Shown in pieces: positions 23,412 through 34,311 of a stretch of DNA of 64,000 bases. Positions within the stretch are counted from its first letter, which is position 1; the number at the start of each line of letters is the position of its first letter. Source of the DNA: Oryzias latipes (taxonomy: Eukaryota; Chordata; Actinopteri; Beloniformes; Adrianichthyidae); the NCBI RefSeq assembly GCF_002234675.1, contig NC_019867.2, forward strand, positions 29,811,166 through 29,875,165, read 5' to 3'. Made by a program: the position numbers and the translations under genes. Under the pieces are notes generated by a model that did not search any database, was not told the DNA's origin, and saw only the letters and a program-made list of their open reading frames with translations.

Positions 23412-24279
23412 CAGGGGTGTCCAAACTACGGCCCGTGGGCAAACTGCGGGTCTGTTTTTATTGGCCCGCAGCAAATTTTAAAAATATAATTGAATGTGGC
23501 CTGCACATTGCGCTTCAGCTCAACTCTGTTGCACTTCTCAGTTTCAACACTAGATGGAGTCGGTCACAGAAAGGTGTGTTCCGGAGTGGGTGTGTGCTGA
23601 GCGGGGCGCGTGCCAGGAGAGAGAGGGGGAGGAGGGCTTGCAGGTGGAGATGGGTGTGTGAGCACGGAGTGGAGGTGTGGGGGGTCAATTTATTGTGTGT
23701 TCGGAGGACGGAGCATTTTAATAAATAGCATTGTGAACTGTGAAAAAGTATTTCCTTTATGTAAAAAAGAACTTGTTTTGTTTTGGAAATTTTTTTTGTT
23801 CATAGCTACATATTTTGTCACAGAGTGTAATTGTAGAATGAAGCATTTTAATTTGTGTGTTTAATGTTAAAATTGTCCTCGTTGGTCACCCATAAGCCCT
23901 TTTTTTTGGTCTACTTTTCTGAGAAAACAGGACTTCGACGCTTTATAAACTACAAAATCGTGCACTCTGCAAATCAACCACACTAACGGCTACGTATGTA
24001 AAGATCTGCTGGCTTCAGCTGCTCAATAAAGCCGTTCTGAACTGCTTGGTTGGAATGAGGTTTCATTGTCTGAGTGAATGTTTCATTTTGACGTGTGCTT
24101 GTTTTATGTGGCACAGATCAGCATCACTGCTCCCACTGAGAGCATTGTTCTTCACAATATAGGTGAGTTAAAAATACACAGTAATCATGTGTCAATATGT
24201 CACCTCTGGTGTGCGGCCCGGACCTTTGCTCATTTTTCTGTATTTTGCCCTCACAAAAAAAAAACTTTGGACACCCCTG
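23412..24279. mobile_element. Non-autonomous hAT in probable LOX-A 3' UTR
   Basis: Ends CAGGGGTGTCCAAA...TTTGGACACCCCTG form a perfect 14-bp inverted repeat. The 8-bp target duplication is ACTTAAGC (23404-23411) / ACTTATGC (24280-24287), one mismatch. Block B has the empty site (near 52100). The 868-bp interior has no transposase frame. It lies between the LOX-A stop and the poly(A) signal shared by both copies. Confidence 0.9.
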
Positions 24280-24365
24280 ACTTATGCTCTTTACATTGAG
24301 GCAGAACAACTGACTTCCTCACTTTGTGTCTTTTCAGTGCGGCTTCAAGTCAGTTCCAAACACTA

Positions 24366-24371
24366 AATAAA
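24366..24371 (+). terminator. Candidate LOX-A poly(A) signal AATAAA
   Basis: The first AATAAA after the stop that is conserved in both copies (52185-52190 in B). In B it lies about 525 bp past the stop; in A the hAT insertion pushes it to about 1.43 kb. An alternative lies at about 24446. Confidence 0.45.
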
Positions 24372-24680
24372 CAACAGACAAACGTGAAATGTTACATGGA
24401 AAGTGAGGACATCTAATTAAAATGTCTACAATGTATCAAAACATTTGAATAAAGTAATAAATATCTACACAATCATCCAGTTTGCATAAATTGTGCAATG
24501 TGCCAATGCCAAAATACAGATAAAATTAGTCCAAATGATTTGAATCATACATAAAATTGTATTCATAGAACAGATTAGTGGACGCATATTTTATGGTGGC
24601 GGATGATGCTACCTTTCCTGACAGCACGTCCCTGGTTGACTCAACATTGAAGATGTCACAGATGCCACGCCAACCGCATT

Positions 24681-24801
24681 CGGTGTGAACGTAGCTTTGG
24701 TCTGATTTCTCAATAAATGAAAGAGATCAGACCAAAGCTACGTTCACACCGCATTCGGTGTGAACGTAGCTTTGGTCTGATCTCTTTCATTTATTGAGAA
24801 A
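24681..24801. repeat. Near-perfect palindrome with direct repeat (template-switch scar)
   Basis: Segment 24706-24751 is the exact reverse complement of 24756-24801 (46-bp arms, 4-nt loop CATT). In addition 24681-24705 directly repeats 24756-24780. Block B has a single uninverted version near 52545-52600. The structure is what an intrastrand template switch during replication would leave. Confidence 0.93.
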
Positions 24802-25785
24802 TCAGCAGGGAAGTGTCTTTTGCTTTTTATCGCTCGGCTTTTGACACAGCATTCGACTCTGCTCTGCTGGTGTGTTTTCACGTTTTATTGTTTTGCTTTG
24901 CTTGTATCTGTGTTTTCACGTTTTTATGTCAAGTATTTTTACTTTTTGTTGTAACCTTATAGCTGTTGTTTTGGTATTATTGCCTTATGAGCTTGTATTT
25001 GTTTGACTGAGGTCATTTCAATGCACCATTCAAATTAATAAAACCTAAATTTAACAACTATTAACGCTGTGACTTTGTTTCTCATGCATTTTGTAACATC
25101 TTTTATTGCTATAGTATTTTTTCTCTGAATCTAATTAATACTGCTTGGGTTTTTATTCTTACTACTGATCAAAAATAAAAGGTCCAGTGATGGAATCAAC
25201 TAAGAAACTGTGCTGAAATCTTTCTTCTTGAACTGCACCCCCCACCCACAGGATCCTTCCAGCTTCCATTAATAAAGGATGTTATATTATGCTCATGGCC
25301 CATGGATGAACAAGCACGAGCATGAGTGCATCCGATTCTCATTAAACCTTTTAAGTACCATGTGCCTTCAGGACAAACTCTGACAGAAGCAGGAACGGCC
25401 TGCTCTTCATTCTTCTTGGGGTTGCCAAAAAGTTCAAAGTAAATTATCTGGGTTTTGTAGTGCACTCATATATTCAAATATACCTCTAAAATTCTCTTGA
25501 CTGGAAAGAGGATAACGTATCCCTCCACCGACGGTCAATTTAACCTTGTTTGCAAAGACAAGGAGAGTGATTTTTTAAAAATAAACTAACCAGAAAAGCT
25601 TCAATTAGTCCTGACCAACAATAGAACAGATTGTCTCCTGCTGGGCTGGTCAAGCCTGGTCCTTTTAGAACCTCAATCTAGCCTGGTTCCAGCTCTTCCT
25701 GGAATGTTTGATGCGGACTACCCAAACCTGGTGTGTTCAGCCAATCAGGATGTGGAATCACTTGAGTCAGCCAATCAGATGGTCA

Positions 25786-27474
25786 TGAAACCAGGCAGGA
25801 CAGTGGCTCTAGGACCAGGGTTGACAAGCTCCAGTACTGAACAAAATGAGTCTCACATAAGTACACAAAGTGTTTTCAGATTGGACACATTTAGTTTGCT
25901 TAAAGTGACTAGAGGTCGTTTCCCCTGATAGTCCGGACCAAATGTTCAGTCTGAGCTGACCTGTCTCCGGGAGCCTGGTCATAAACACCTATCAGCGTAC
26001 CTTCTTAGCCGTCGTCTCCTCAGTAACCGACTTGCAGAACGCCTCCGCCAACCACAGCAGCAGTAAAAAGTGTTGTACCTGACGTTGATACAGACGTTCA
26101 GAACTGGACAGCGAATATAAAGTTTGAATGAGTGAACTAACCCGACAAGGATTGCAAAGCGCAGGACTTGTTATTGCAGGTGGGTGGAAGGTGGAGTCCA
26201 AATGCGGACACAGCTGTCCGGGTCACAAGTTTTATTTTGAACAGGTGTAGAGAGTTAGGATGGCGAGCTGGCAGTTTTGCAGGCAGGAGGGAGAACGGGA
26301 GGATAAGAACACATAAAAAATAACTTTAGGCTCAGATAAAACTGTCAATATTGTTACCAGAGGTGAACAACAGTCTGACGTTGACTGGAGGTCCATATGA
26401 AGAATATGTAGAGTGGTTGATGAGGAGCTGACTAGTTGTGTTAGATTGGATTCATCTGCTAACACAACTAGCACCAAAAGAGCCATTTTGGTCTGTTTTT
26501 CAATGATCAAAAGTCTTACACCAAAAAATTTAGCACGGTTTGTATTTATTTAATTGGATGCAATTATAATTTATGAAATTCAAAAAACGAATACAGATAA
26601 AATTGTGGAGTTTTTTCCCCCCATAATGTCTTAATTTGATTCTACATCTCTCTTCTATTGATCTGCCAATAGAAACAAGCACTGGGTCAAAATACTGCAG
26701 TGGACCCCCCCTACACAAAAAAGGACTCCTTACCACTCAGACAGCACGGCTTCTGGCTTTGTGGTTAGAGAAAATTATTCAAATGCAATCAATTGTGGTC
26801 TATATTCAGCAATCCAGTGAACATCGATGCACACTGGTTTGTTGCAGAAATTTGGGAAATTTCTAGAGCTCTTGATTTTGGAATTGTGGATCCGGACAGC
26901 ACTACAAAAATGGCGAACGCACTACAGCAGATAGTGCAGTAGAAGTGTGTAGTAAAGAAATTGAGACTTAGCCAACAGGTTCACTTCTGAGGAAACAGGG
27001 CTGTTCTGCACATCTGCTTCCTGCTGCTCCCATCAGTATCCAAGACAACCATTGGCAAAATGTTAAACAGAAAAAAAATGAAGGAATTTGGTCAAATCTG
27101 ACTTTTAAGTCATCAATATTAAAATCCTCCAGAAAAATATGGATTACATAATCAGAATTATAGGAATTAAACTAAGTGAAACTTATATATAATAAAAGCT
27201 TATAAATCCAATGAACTACTGAATTATTTTTTAAAATGCAATTATTTATTTCTTTACTTTCTTTCTTGTATGTACGGAGCCCGTGTCCTGACATTAAAAA
27301 TCTAAAATATATCTTGTTCCCACAAATTAATATCTTGTTCGCATGAAATAATATTCCGTTCCCACAAGAGAATATTTTGTTCCCTCAAAATAATTAATTT
27401 GTGTGAACAGAATAATTATTCACGTCATAAGTCATTCATAAACACCGATATGCTGTCAGTCCTGCCGCAAAAGC
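25786..27474. other. Spacer without recognisable gene
   Basis: No exon with coding character. 26785-26940 resembles 4590-4720 (GTGGTCTATATTC, ATG/ATCGATGCACACT, ACTACAAAA.TGGCGAACGCA). 27315-27420 holds about four diverged units of roughly 23 bp with a TTGTTCCCACAA core. The rest is unassigned AT-rich sequence. Confidence 0.5.
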
Positions 27475-27612
27475 CGCTTGTAATTGTGAAGCAAAAATAA
27501 AATCAAAAGGATGATGAAGACATAGAATTCAATAGGAAATAAACTGAAACTAAACTAAACAGACTAAACTAAACTGGGCATCCCTGCCCTTTGACCCTCC
27601 TTCACAGTTAGG
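27475..27612 (-). mobile_element. L2/Rex1-like LINE 3'-end fragment
   Basis: Resembles 6120-6250 of the LINE above (CATAGAATTCAA.AGGAAA, AACTAAACTGGGCATCCCTGCCC). Only the 3' untranslated part is present. Confidence 0.65.
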
Positions 27613-27671
27613 AGGTTGCAGCATTTCCCTGAAGATGTCGTTCACGAAAGCCTGGAACACTGAGAAGGAAG

Positions 27672-28070
27672 CCCGGCTGCACAGTGGTGCAGTGGTTAGC
27701 GCTCCTGCCTCACAGCAAGAAGGCCCCCGGTTCAAGTCCTGGCTGGGGGACATGAACAGAACATCAATGGGGGGCCTTTCTGTGTGGAGTTTGCATGCTC
27801 TCCCCGTGTTTGCGTGGGTTCTCTCTGGGGTCTCCAGCTTCCTCCCACCGTCCAAAACATGCTTCATAGGTTAATTGGCAACTCTAAATTGTCCCTAGCT
27901 GTGAGTGTGAGAGTGAATGGGTGTGTGATTGTGGACATTCTACCCGGCAACAGACTAGCAACCTGTCCAGGGCATCCCCTGCGTTCGCCCCTAAGTGGCC
28001 GGGATAGGCTCTGGCAGCTCCATGACCCCGAAAGGGAAAAATGGAATAGTAAATAAATAAATTAAACCCT
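27672..28070 (+). mobile_element. tRNA-headed SINE
   Basis: A tRNA-like head with A-box-like TGGTGCAGTGG (about 27685) and B box GGTTCAAGTCC (27729-27739), then the conserved fish SINE body (GTGGAGTTTGCATG, CTTCCTCCCACCGTCCAAAA, GGTTAATTGGCAACTCTAAA) and an A/T-rich tail with TAAATAAATAAA near 28050. Confidence 0.85.
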
Positions 28071-29890
28071 ATTCTTTATTTTCTGCTTCTATTTCATTGC
28101 ATAGTCCCTCCTAAAAGTTCCCAAAAGGCCAAGAGACCCACGTGATGCTCTGCACATTTTAACATGTTTCTTCTTGTCTGATAATTCCAGGTCTATTCTA
28201 GTCTCAGATTTTTCTGTAATCTCATGCTTCACCTTCAGGAAGTTCAAAGTCTCACTTTGTTAATATAAAAACTCTTTCAATGTTCATCACTTTATGGTTC
28301 CAGATTCCTCTGAGCTTTCTGCAGGATTTGACTGATGGTTTTTATTACTTTTCCATTTTAAAGTATTTCTGTCACTCTGCTTAGTGTGGTTCATTTGATT
28401 CAATCATAATAATAATAATAATCATTGTTTACTCCATACAGGTGAAAGTTTAGTTTGATGTTTTATAAAATGTCTGCATGTCCACAGATGACTCAGGAAT
28501 GTGATGATGAGAAAGTGCTTTAGATTTTAAACTATTGTGTTTGTTTTCTACAAACACTTTAAAGAAAATGTTACACATTTAATGCAAATGTAACATAGTA
28601 TGTTGTCCTGTATTCAGGACATTAGAGTTAATGCACATTAAGGTGACATGAGGCCTTGGAGCTGCTCTCTGCAGCAGCAGCTTGTTCCTCCTCCTCAGAT
28701 GTTCTCCAGCAGAATTTGTTGTTTCTTTAAAGTAACAGGATGTCTGGAAAAACTGTCGATTGTCTTTTTCTGTGAGCGTCTCTGCTTCTGCTCTTTGAGG
28801 TTCTAATGTTCATAAAAAAAGAAAGGAAAGTTTGAAACTAAATGAACCTTCTGAACATTTTAGCCTAAACAGCTGCAGACTCATGGAGGCCTGAGAGTTC
28901 TGGACAGAAGGAGGGGGGGTCTCTGTGGTCTGAGGTTGCTGCCTCTCAAAGGCTTTAGTCCTTCTCTGCTGCTGAACCCCCTTCACAGCTGCGGGGGGGG
29001 GGGGGGGGGGGGGGGGTTTGACGCTGATGTTTCATGGATGAGATGAGAGACTTCCTGAAACGGCAGAGCAGAAAGTTTCATGTGAAGGAAGGAAAGTTCC
29101 TGCAGCTGTTTGTTCCACAGAGAAGAGGAAAAACTGAAGTCTGATGATGTTCAGACTGAAGTTTTTCTGCTGGTTTTTATGTCATGTAACTCTCAGAGAT
29201 CCTTTCAGAAGGTTCTGGAACAATCTGTAACGTCTGCTTCATCCTTCAGGTCCATTTTTGAAGAACCTTCAGGTCAGAATTAGAAGGTAGAACCAGAGGA
29301 GCATCCAGCCTCACAGCTCAGAGAGAAGATGGCTCCTCTGTCATGAAGGAGCTTTTTAGACAACAAAGACACGGTTCATGAAGACAAACCTGGATTGTTA
29401 TCAAGAACATGACAACTTCCAGGCTGAAAGCTAAAGTCCAGGTGAGTCTTCATTTCCAGCTGCTGGTCATGTTCTGTCAGACTGCAGTCCTGCTTCTTCA
29501 CAGATGTTCAAACATCCAGGAGTTCTGCTCTGACATCCTTAAAAGTTCAATAATGATTGTTTGGGACTTTTATCTTCTTATGTGTTTTTCTGGATGCTCT
29601 TTTATTTTGATAAGTTTTTAATAACATTCAGAGGAGCTCTGTGATGTTGGATCAGAAAGTGTCAGAGTGGAGGAGCGTCAGTCTAACAGCCGTCATGAAC
29701 TTCATGATAGTTTTTGTCCTGATGCAGCAAAAGTCTGTCTCTTCCAATAAAGTCATCTCCAAACACGCTTTATTTAAATGTAAATAAATTGTAGAAATAA
29801 AGAATAATTAACACAAACGGATGCGTTTGTTTAAACTCAAATGTCTCCTAAGGCTAATCATAAACTAAAACTTTATGATCTTTTCTGACT
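28071..29890. other. Intergenic stretch
   Basis: No gene recognised. An uninterrupted run of about 24 G residues occupies 28993-29016. Otherwise moderately AT-rich unique-looking sequence. It lies 3' of the minus-strand coiled-coil gene; an AATAAA in minus orientation at about 29769-29774 could serve that gene. Confidence 0.5.
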
Positions 29891-30577
29891 TCAGCTGCAG
29901 AAGCTCAATCGTCTGTGAGGCCAAACAGGAGAAATCTGCTGCAGCATCAGGAGGTCCGTCTGGTACCTGGCGCCATTCTTCAGCTTAGCAGATTGGACTT
30001 TGTATCTTCGTTGGAGCAGCTGCTGCTTCAGCTCCTCCTGCTGCTTCAGCTCCTCCTGCTGCTCCTTCATTCTAGCAGCTGGGAGGGAGGACAGATGAGG
30101 AGGAGAGGAGGTGTGCAGCTTTCCATGGAGGAGCATGTTAGATGCTCACCTTGCTGTGTGACCTCAGAGCTCAGCAGGTCCATCCTCTCCTGAAGCTGCA
30201 GCTTCTCCTGGTGGAGCTGCAGCTTCAGAGCTGCAGGCTCTGAAGGTGTCTGGACGAGCTGCTGCAGCTTCAGCCGCTCCTCCATGTCCTGGATCTGCTT
30301 GTCCAACTCAGCGGAGTGGTGCGGCAGGAACTGCTCCATGTCCTTCCGGTCTTCCTCCAGCCTGCAGCTCTGAGCTGACAGCATCCTGTTCTCAGACCTC
30401 AGCTTTTCACGTGGGAGTCTGCATCTGAAGCAGGAGGAGGAACACAGAAGGCCACAACTTCTTCCACTGCTTTCTCAAAGATTTCCTGCTAAAAGAGTTT
30501 GGAGTTTACCTCTGAAGCTCCTCCTCCAAAGTTTGGATTTGAGCTAAAACACTAGAAGTTTGTTTGTTGTCGTTCAT
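29891..30577 (-). CDS. Small coiled-coil protein, three exons, 176 aa
   Basis: Exons on the minus strand: 30577-30510, 30424-30150, 30078-29891. Junctions are GT-AG (AG|gtaaac, cttcag|A; AAG|gtgagc, cccag|CT) and phases agree, giving 531 nt including TGA. The ATG (30577-30575) starts MNDNKQTSSVLAQIQTLEEE. The protein is almost wholly charged and helical: LEEELQR, SENRMLSAQSCRLEEDRKDM, ELDKQIQDMEERLKLQQL, LHQEKLQLQERMDLLSSEV and a repeated KEQQEELKQQEELKQQ segment, so a coiled coil is very likely. The C-terminus (SPVWPHRRLSFCS) is not helical. I do not recognise the family. The size and style recall ciliary/centrosomal coiled-coil proteins (CCDC166/BBOF1-type), but this is a guess. It could also be the remnant of a longer gene. 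Splicing is predicted, not observed. Confidence 0.62.
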
Positions 30578-31084
30578 CCTACGGCAGACTGTTCTTCTTC
30601 TTCTCCTTCTGAAAATATCCTGCCGTTCTCACTTCAACTGAAATTTTAAAAAGCTGTTGTTGCCGTGGTGATGAGGCCTTCAGGGCCTTCACGAACTGTT
30701 GATGATCATATTCCTACATTAATTCAAAAGAAATAAATCCTAAATTTAACTTCAATCAGAAACATTTTCATCATTTTGTAAAAAACAAAGAGCTGCAGTT
30801 TAGCAACAAATAAAAAACACAAAAAACAAAACTGTGTAAAGTGGAGCTGTGTAAAACCAGTAGTTTCCAGAATCAATTTAATTCAATTTTCTATTTACAC
30901 GGGTTATACATTAGTAATCTAAATATGCTTTAAATATTTAATATTTATCAGAGAAAGTGCACATGCTGTATGATTTATTAGTGATATAATAAACCAACAC
31001 ACAAATGAACACAAAGAGGTTAGTGCAGCGACTACAGATGTCCTGATCTGATCACATGATCAGAAGTTGGGTCTGATCACATAG
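30578..31084. other. Upstream region of the coiled-coil gene
   Basis: AT-rich, with no coding signal. It would contain the promoter of the minus-strand gene, but I see no clear TATA or GC box. Confidence 0.4.
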
Positions 31085-31483
31085 TTTCAGACTCCCACTG
31101 TACATCAATAGAGACAGCGTGGATAAGGTTCACTCTTTTAGCTACCTGGACGTGCAGATCACTGAGGACCTCTCCTGGACTGAAAACACCACAGCAGCAG
31201 TGGAGAAGGCCCAGCGTCTCTGCTTCCTAAGAAAACTCAGGAGGAACAACCCGGAAAGGAAGCTATTGGTGACCTCAGGAAGTATGGAAGTGCAATAATG
31301 TTTATGTGTAATACATGTGTTTATCTATAAATGTATGTTTTTTACTTTACTTTTTTCTGTTCTTAAGTTTTTCGTTCCATATTTTTCTTAATTGTGTTTT
31401 CAACATTGACTTTTATTATTCTTTGAACAGCTGGAGAGCACTGATGCATTGTCAGTGATTGCATCATTCCTATTCCTATTCCT
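31085..31483 (+). mobile_element. 5'-truncated L2/Rex1-like LINE 3' end
   Basis: Codons at about 31098-31260 read VDKVHSFSYLDVQITEDLSW and AAVEKAQRLCFLRKLRR, the conserved post-RT region of L2/Rex1-type LINEs. A 3' UTR follows and ends in ATTCCT repeats (about 31465-31483), a tail typical of the group. Confidence 0.78.
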
Positions 31484-31497
31484 AAGAAAAAAGCTCC

Positions 31498-31510
31498 GTT
31501 GCCTAGCAAC
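31498..31510. promoter_or_regulatory. X-box-like palindrome (left)
   Basis: GTTGCCTAGCAAC fits the RFX-factor X-box consensus (GTTGCC...GGCAAC-like palindrome). The flank ACATGACATA recurs with the right-hand copy at 32702. Confidence 0.4.
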
Positions 31511-31520
31511 ATGACATAAT

Positions 31521-32652
31521 GGCTACGTTCACACTGCAGGGCTTAATGCTCAATTCCAATTTTGTGAAAAAATCCGAATTGTTTGCTAGACCGTTCACAT
31601 TTCCAAGTAAATCCGAACTTTTGTGATCTACAGTGTGACCGTGAAAAAACCCAGAGTTGACCCGCATGCGCAGAAGAGTACTCAACGTCGAATGACGTCA
31701 CTCGTTGTTTGCGGAAGTAGCTAACGTTAACATGGATGTCAACAACAGTGTTGTCAACAGCAGAGCTCCTTTTTCATTAATAAATTTATTTTCACAAAGG
31801 AGCCAGCACAATAACAATCTTCCCATTTTTAAGAAAACATTGGAGCCGGGATCGTCTGTAACCACTGTTGTGGAATGGGAATGTGTATGTATTGGGCCCA
31901 CGCGCGCGCGCGTTTGTGTAAGGGACGGGAAAAGAGCGCGTGCAGCGGGAGAGAATGCGGGGGGCGGCAGTGTGGGCGCGCATTCATGTTGTGTGTTACG
32001 GAGAAAGGACAACGGTAATAAAAGAAGGTTTCCCCCAGAATAAATGCCATGGACTCTTTATTAACCCATTCCGGAGAATCCCCCGAGAATCTAAGGGTCA
32101 GAACGAGGAGGAGGAGGAGGATCCGCTTTGGGTCCCCCGCGCTTCTGACCACGGTCGGGAAGGGGAGAAAGAAAAAAATAGTACTCGCGGGAAATGTTCA
32201 ACACCACGCTCGGCCATTTAGCTGTTAATTTTTTTCAAAAACCGCCCGGTTGCGATAAGAGCCGTGGAGTTTGGCCTGAATAGTGCTGTCACCCCAAATA
32301 TTAATCCAATCGGGGACATCACTTCCCTTCCACTGACGGGTCTCTGCAGCATCGTCCGCCGTGGTTGCTGTTTACGTTCTCGTTCCCGCCTATTTCAACG
32401 CAGAATGATGACGTTTGTTGCGTATCGATGACGTACGATTCGGATTTAGGTGGCCTGGCCGGTTAGACGGCGGTCGCAATTGAAAAGATCGGATACGTTT
32501 CGGATTCAGGATGGCAAACCCAAGTGGCCTGGGTCGCATTTGTAAAGATCGGATCTGTGTCATTCAGACTGTCATGAAAAGATCGGAATTGGGTCGCATA
32601 GGGGCAAAAAAATCGGAATTGGGTCGTTTCAGCCTGCAGTGTGAACGTAGCC
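31521..32652. mobile_element. TIR DNA transposon, non-autonomous
   Basis: Perfect terminal inverted repeats of 20 bp: GGCTACGTTCACACTGCAGG at the left, with its exact reverse complement up to a C/G-rich end at 32633-32652. Subterminal GATCGGA.TTGGGTCG repeats lie at 32480-32630. A 3-bp AAT flanks both ends. No transposase frame is visible in 1132 bp. The interior includes a (CG)-rich stretch near 31900-31915. PIF/Harbinger-like by TIR style, but not proven. Confidence 0.82.
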
Positions 32653-32701
32653 AATGACTCTAAGGCATCATCAAGGCCCTTTGATGATCCCTTAGTGTCA
32701 T

Positions 32702-32714
32702 GTTGCTAGGCAAC
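32702..32714. promoter_or_regulatory. X-box-like palindrome (right)
   Basis: GTTGCTAGGCAAC, within a 23-bp near-palindrome (32698-32721), 65 bp upstream of a TATATA box (32779-32784) and about 190 bp upstream of the kinase ATG. Confidence 0.4.
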
Positions 32715-32778
32715 ATGACATACAGCCTGTCACCAACTGCTATATGACATCATGATGACTATACCAACCGAATGCTCT

Positions 32779-32784
32779 TATATA
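32779..32784 (+). promoter_or_regulatory. Candidate TATA box of Pim-like kinase
   Basis: TATATA 117 bp before the ATG at 32901, inside otherwise non-repetitive sequence. Confidence 0.45.
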
Positions 32785-32900
32785 GGTGCTAACCCAAGTC
32801 AGGTTGACTCCCCTGAGCCTTCACTGAGAGAGGAAGACCTTCGTAGTCTTTTTAAAGACTGAAATTCTTCTCTTCTCAGTGTTAAAGCTTTTTGAAAACC

Positions 32901-34032
32901 ATGTTTCAAAATCAGGGCAGTTTTCTTAGGAAAGTCGCTTTCCTTGGAAGCAAACATCAAAATCCTCCATTTCACAGTGACCCACTAAAAGTCATTGTTC
33001 AATTTCATGATGATGCTAAAGTCAAGCAAAGATGCGCCAAAAGGAAAATCTTTGAGGATGACAAGGAATCTGTAACACCGACAAAGAAAAGAAGGGACCT
33101 TGAGTTTCCTTCCCTAAAGGATGAATCTGCATTCTATATTCCTGACCATAACAGAAAGAGAAAAGCAAGCTATCTGGAACAACCGCTGGACAAAAGATTC
33201 AGAGGAAACCCAGCTGAAGAAGACAACCCAAAGCTTAGATTTGAGGCTAAATATGTAGAACTGCATCCACTCGGTGAAGGAGGTTGTGGATCTGTGTTTG
33301 CTGGCTATCGCAGATCAGATCATTTGGACGTTGCCATCAAACACGTCCCCAATAAATACCAGTACTGCAAACACGTGGATGAAGAGGGAAGAGAGTTATC
33401 TGGCTGTGATGCTGAAACTCAGGAGTGGAACATCACACTCCGCTGGCAGCAGAGCACCAATCGCCTTGCTAGACTGGTATGTGCTGCCACATGAGCTGAT
33501 CCTGGTTTTGGAGAGACCAATGCCAGCCGTGGATCTTCAGACTTACGTTGAAGAGTGTAGAGATACATTTGGAGAAAAAGAAGCCAAGATGATCTTAAAA
33601 CAACTAGTAAAAGCAGCCATTTCCCTTCAGGACAAAAAGATTTTCCACAGAGACATCAAAGTGGAAAACATCTTGATAGACATGAGTTCAGGCGCCCCAC
33701 AAGTCCGTTTAATTGACTTTGGAGTCAGCTGCTTCACAGAGACACATTCAGAATACACCACCTTTTATGGCACAGAGATTCACGCCCCTCCAGAATGGTG
33801 GTATGAACACACGTACAGCGCTAGACCCACAACAGTGTGGCAGCTGGGAATTGTCCTGTTTGAATGCCTCCACAACAAAAACTTCAGTTCAACTAAACTC
33901 ATGGAGAAAAAGCTCCAACTCAGGCAAAACCTTTCCAAAGACTGCAAAGACTTTATGAAGCAATGCTTCATCCAAAACCCAAGAAGGCGTCCCAGTCTGG
34001 AACAGATTCTGCTTCACCCTTGGCTCAAGTAA
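32901..34032 (+). pseudogene. Pim-like serine/threonine kinase, single exon, frameshifted
   Basis: The first frame starts at ATG 32901 with a long basic N-terminus (about 120 residues, rich in KKRR/RKRK). It then enters a kinase domain: LGEGGCGSVFAG glycine loop (residues about 124-135) and VAIK lysine (residue 147). Around 33385-33410 the kinase similarity moves to the next frame (net +1), which carries LAVMLKLRSG, LILVLERPMP, catalytic FHRDIKVENILI, LIDFGVS, the Pim-style PPEWW in place of APE, TTVWQLGIVLFECL and RRRPSLEQILLHPWLK, ending at TAA 34030-34032. The first frame alone would stop at 33492. The order of motifs and lack of a P+1 APE match the Pim/Pim-like family expanded in fish. 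There are no introns. AATAAA follows at 34103-34108. One frame break means a recent pseudogene, or a sequencing error in a live gene. Confidence 0.8.
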
Positions 34033-34311
34033 ATTCTAGAATCAACTCCTCAGCCCAGAGCCACGTGTGTTCAAGTTACTGTAAAAACAGAAACCGTTAG
34101 AAAATAAATAGGACTTTGATCCCCAGAAGGAGTTGATGATGTTACAGCATCAGAATAAGATGCCAGACATAGTAGAATGTACTTAAGTATTAGTAATTAA
34201 AATGTTTAAAAGTACAATAGTATAGAAAATAGAAAAAAATACTGTAGTATATAAAGAATGGGAATAAAGTCACTGAGAGTACAATGTACTTTAATAGTTA
34301 ATTATCTCTAT

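Larger units (their letters stand above)
4360..25785 (+). repeat. Duplicated block A (contains LOX-A)
   Basis: This block aligns along its length with 38290-53482. Left edge: similarity begins at AGATAGCACAAGGGTTA (4361 and 38291). Right edge: it ends at AGTCAGCCAATCAGATGGTC (to 25785 and 53482). The duplicated material includes promoter, all 14 coding exons, all introns and about 2 kb of 3' flank. Block A is about 6 kb longer than B because of later insertions near 4553-7747, 11201-11661, 12613-13051, 17135-18666, about 20560-21250 and 23412-24279. Both copies have the same orientation, so this is a direct, dispersed-tandem duplication with a 12.5-kb spacer. Confidence 0.92.

Noticed and set aside
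27672-27760. A tRNA gene suggested by A- and B-box-like motifs
   Set aside because: The head cannot be completed to a cloverleaf by eye and is followed by a SINE body and tail. The same applies to 13668-13905 and 23050-23285.
28993-29016. Poly-G run as a quadruplex regulatory element
   Set aside because: A pure homopolymer of uncertain true length in assembly, with no gene close enough to suggest regulation.
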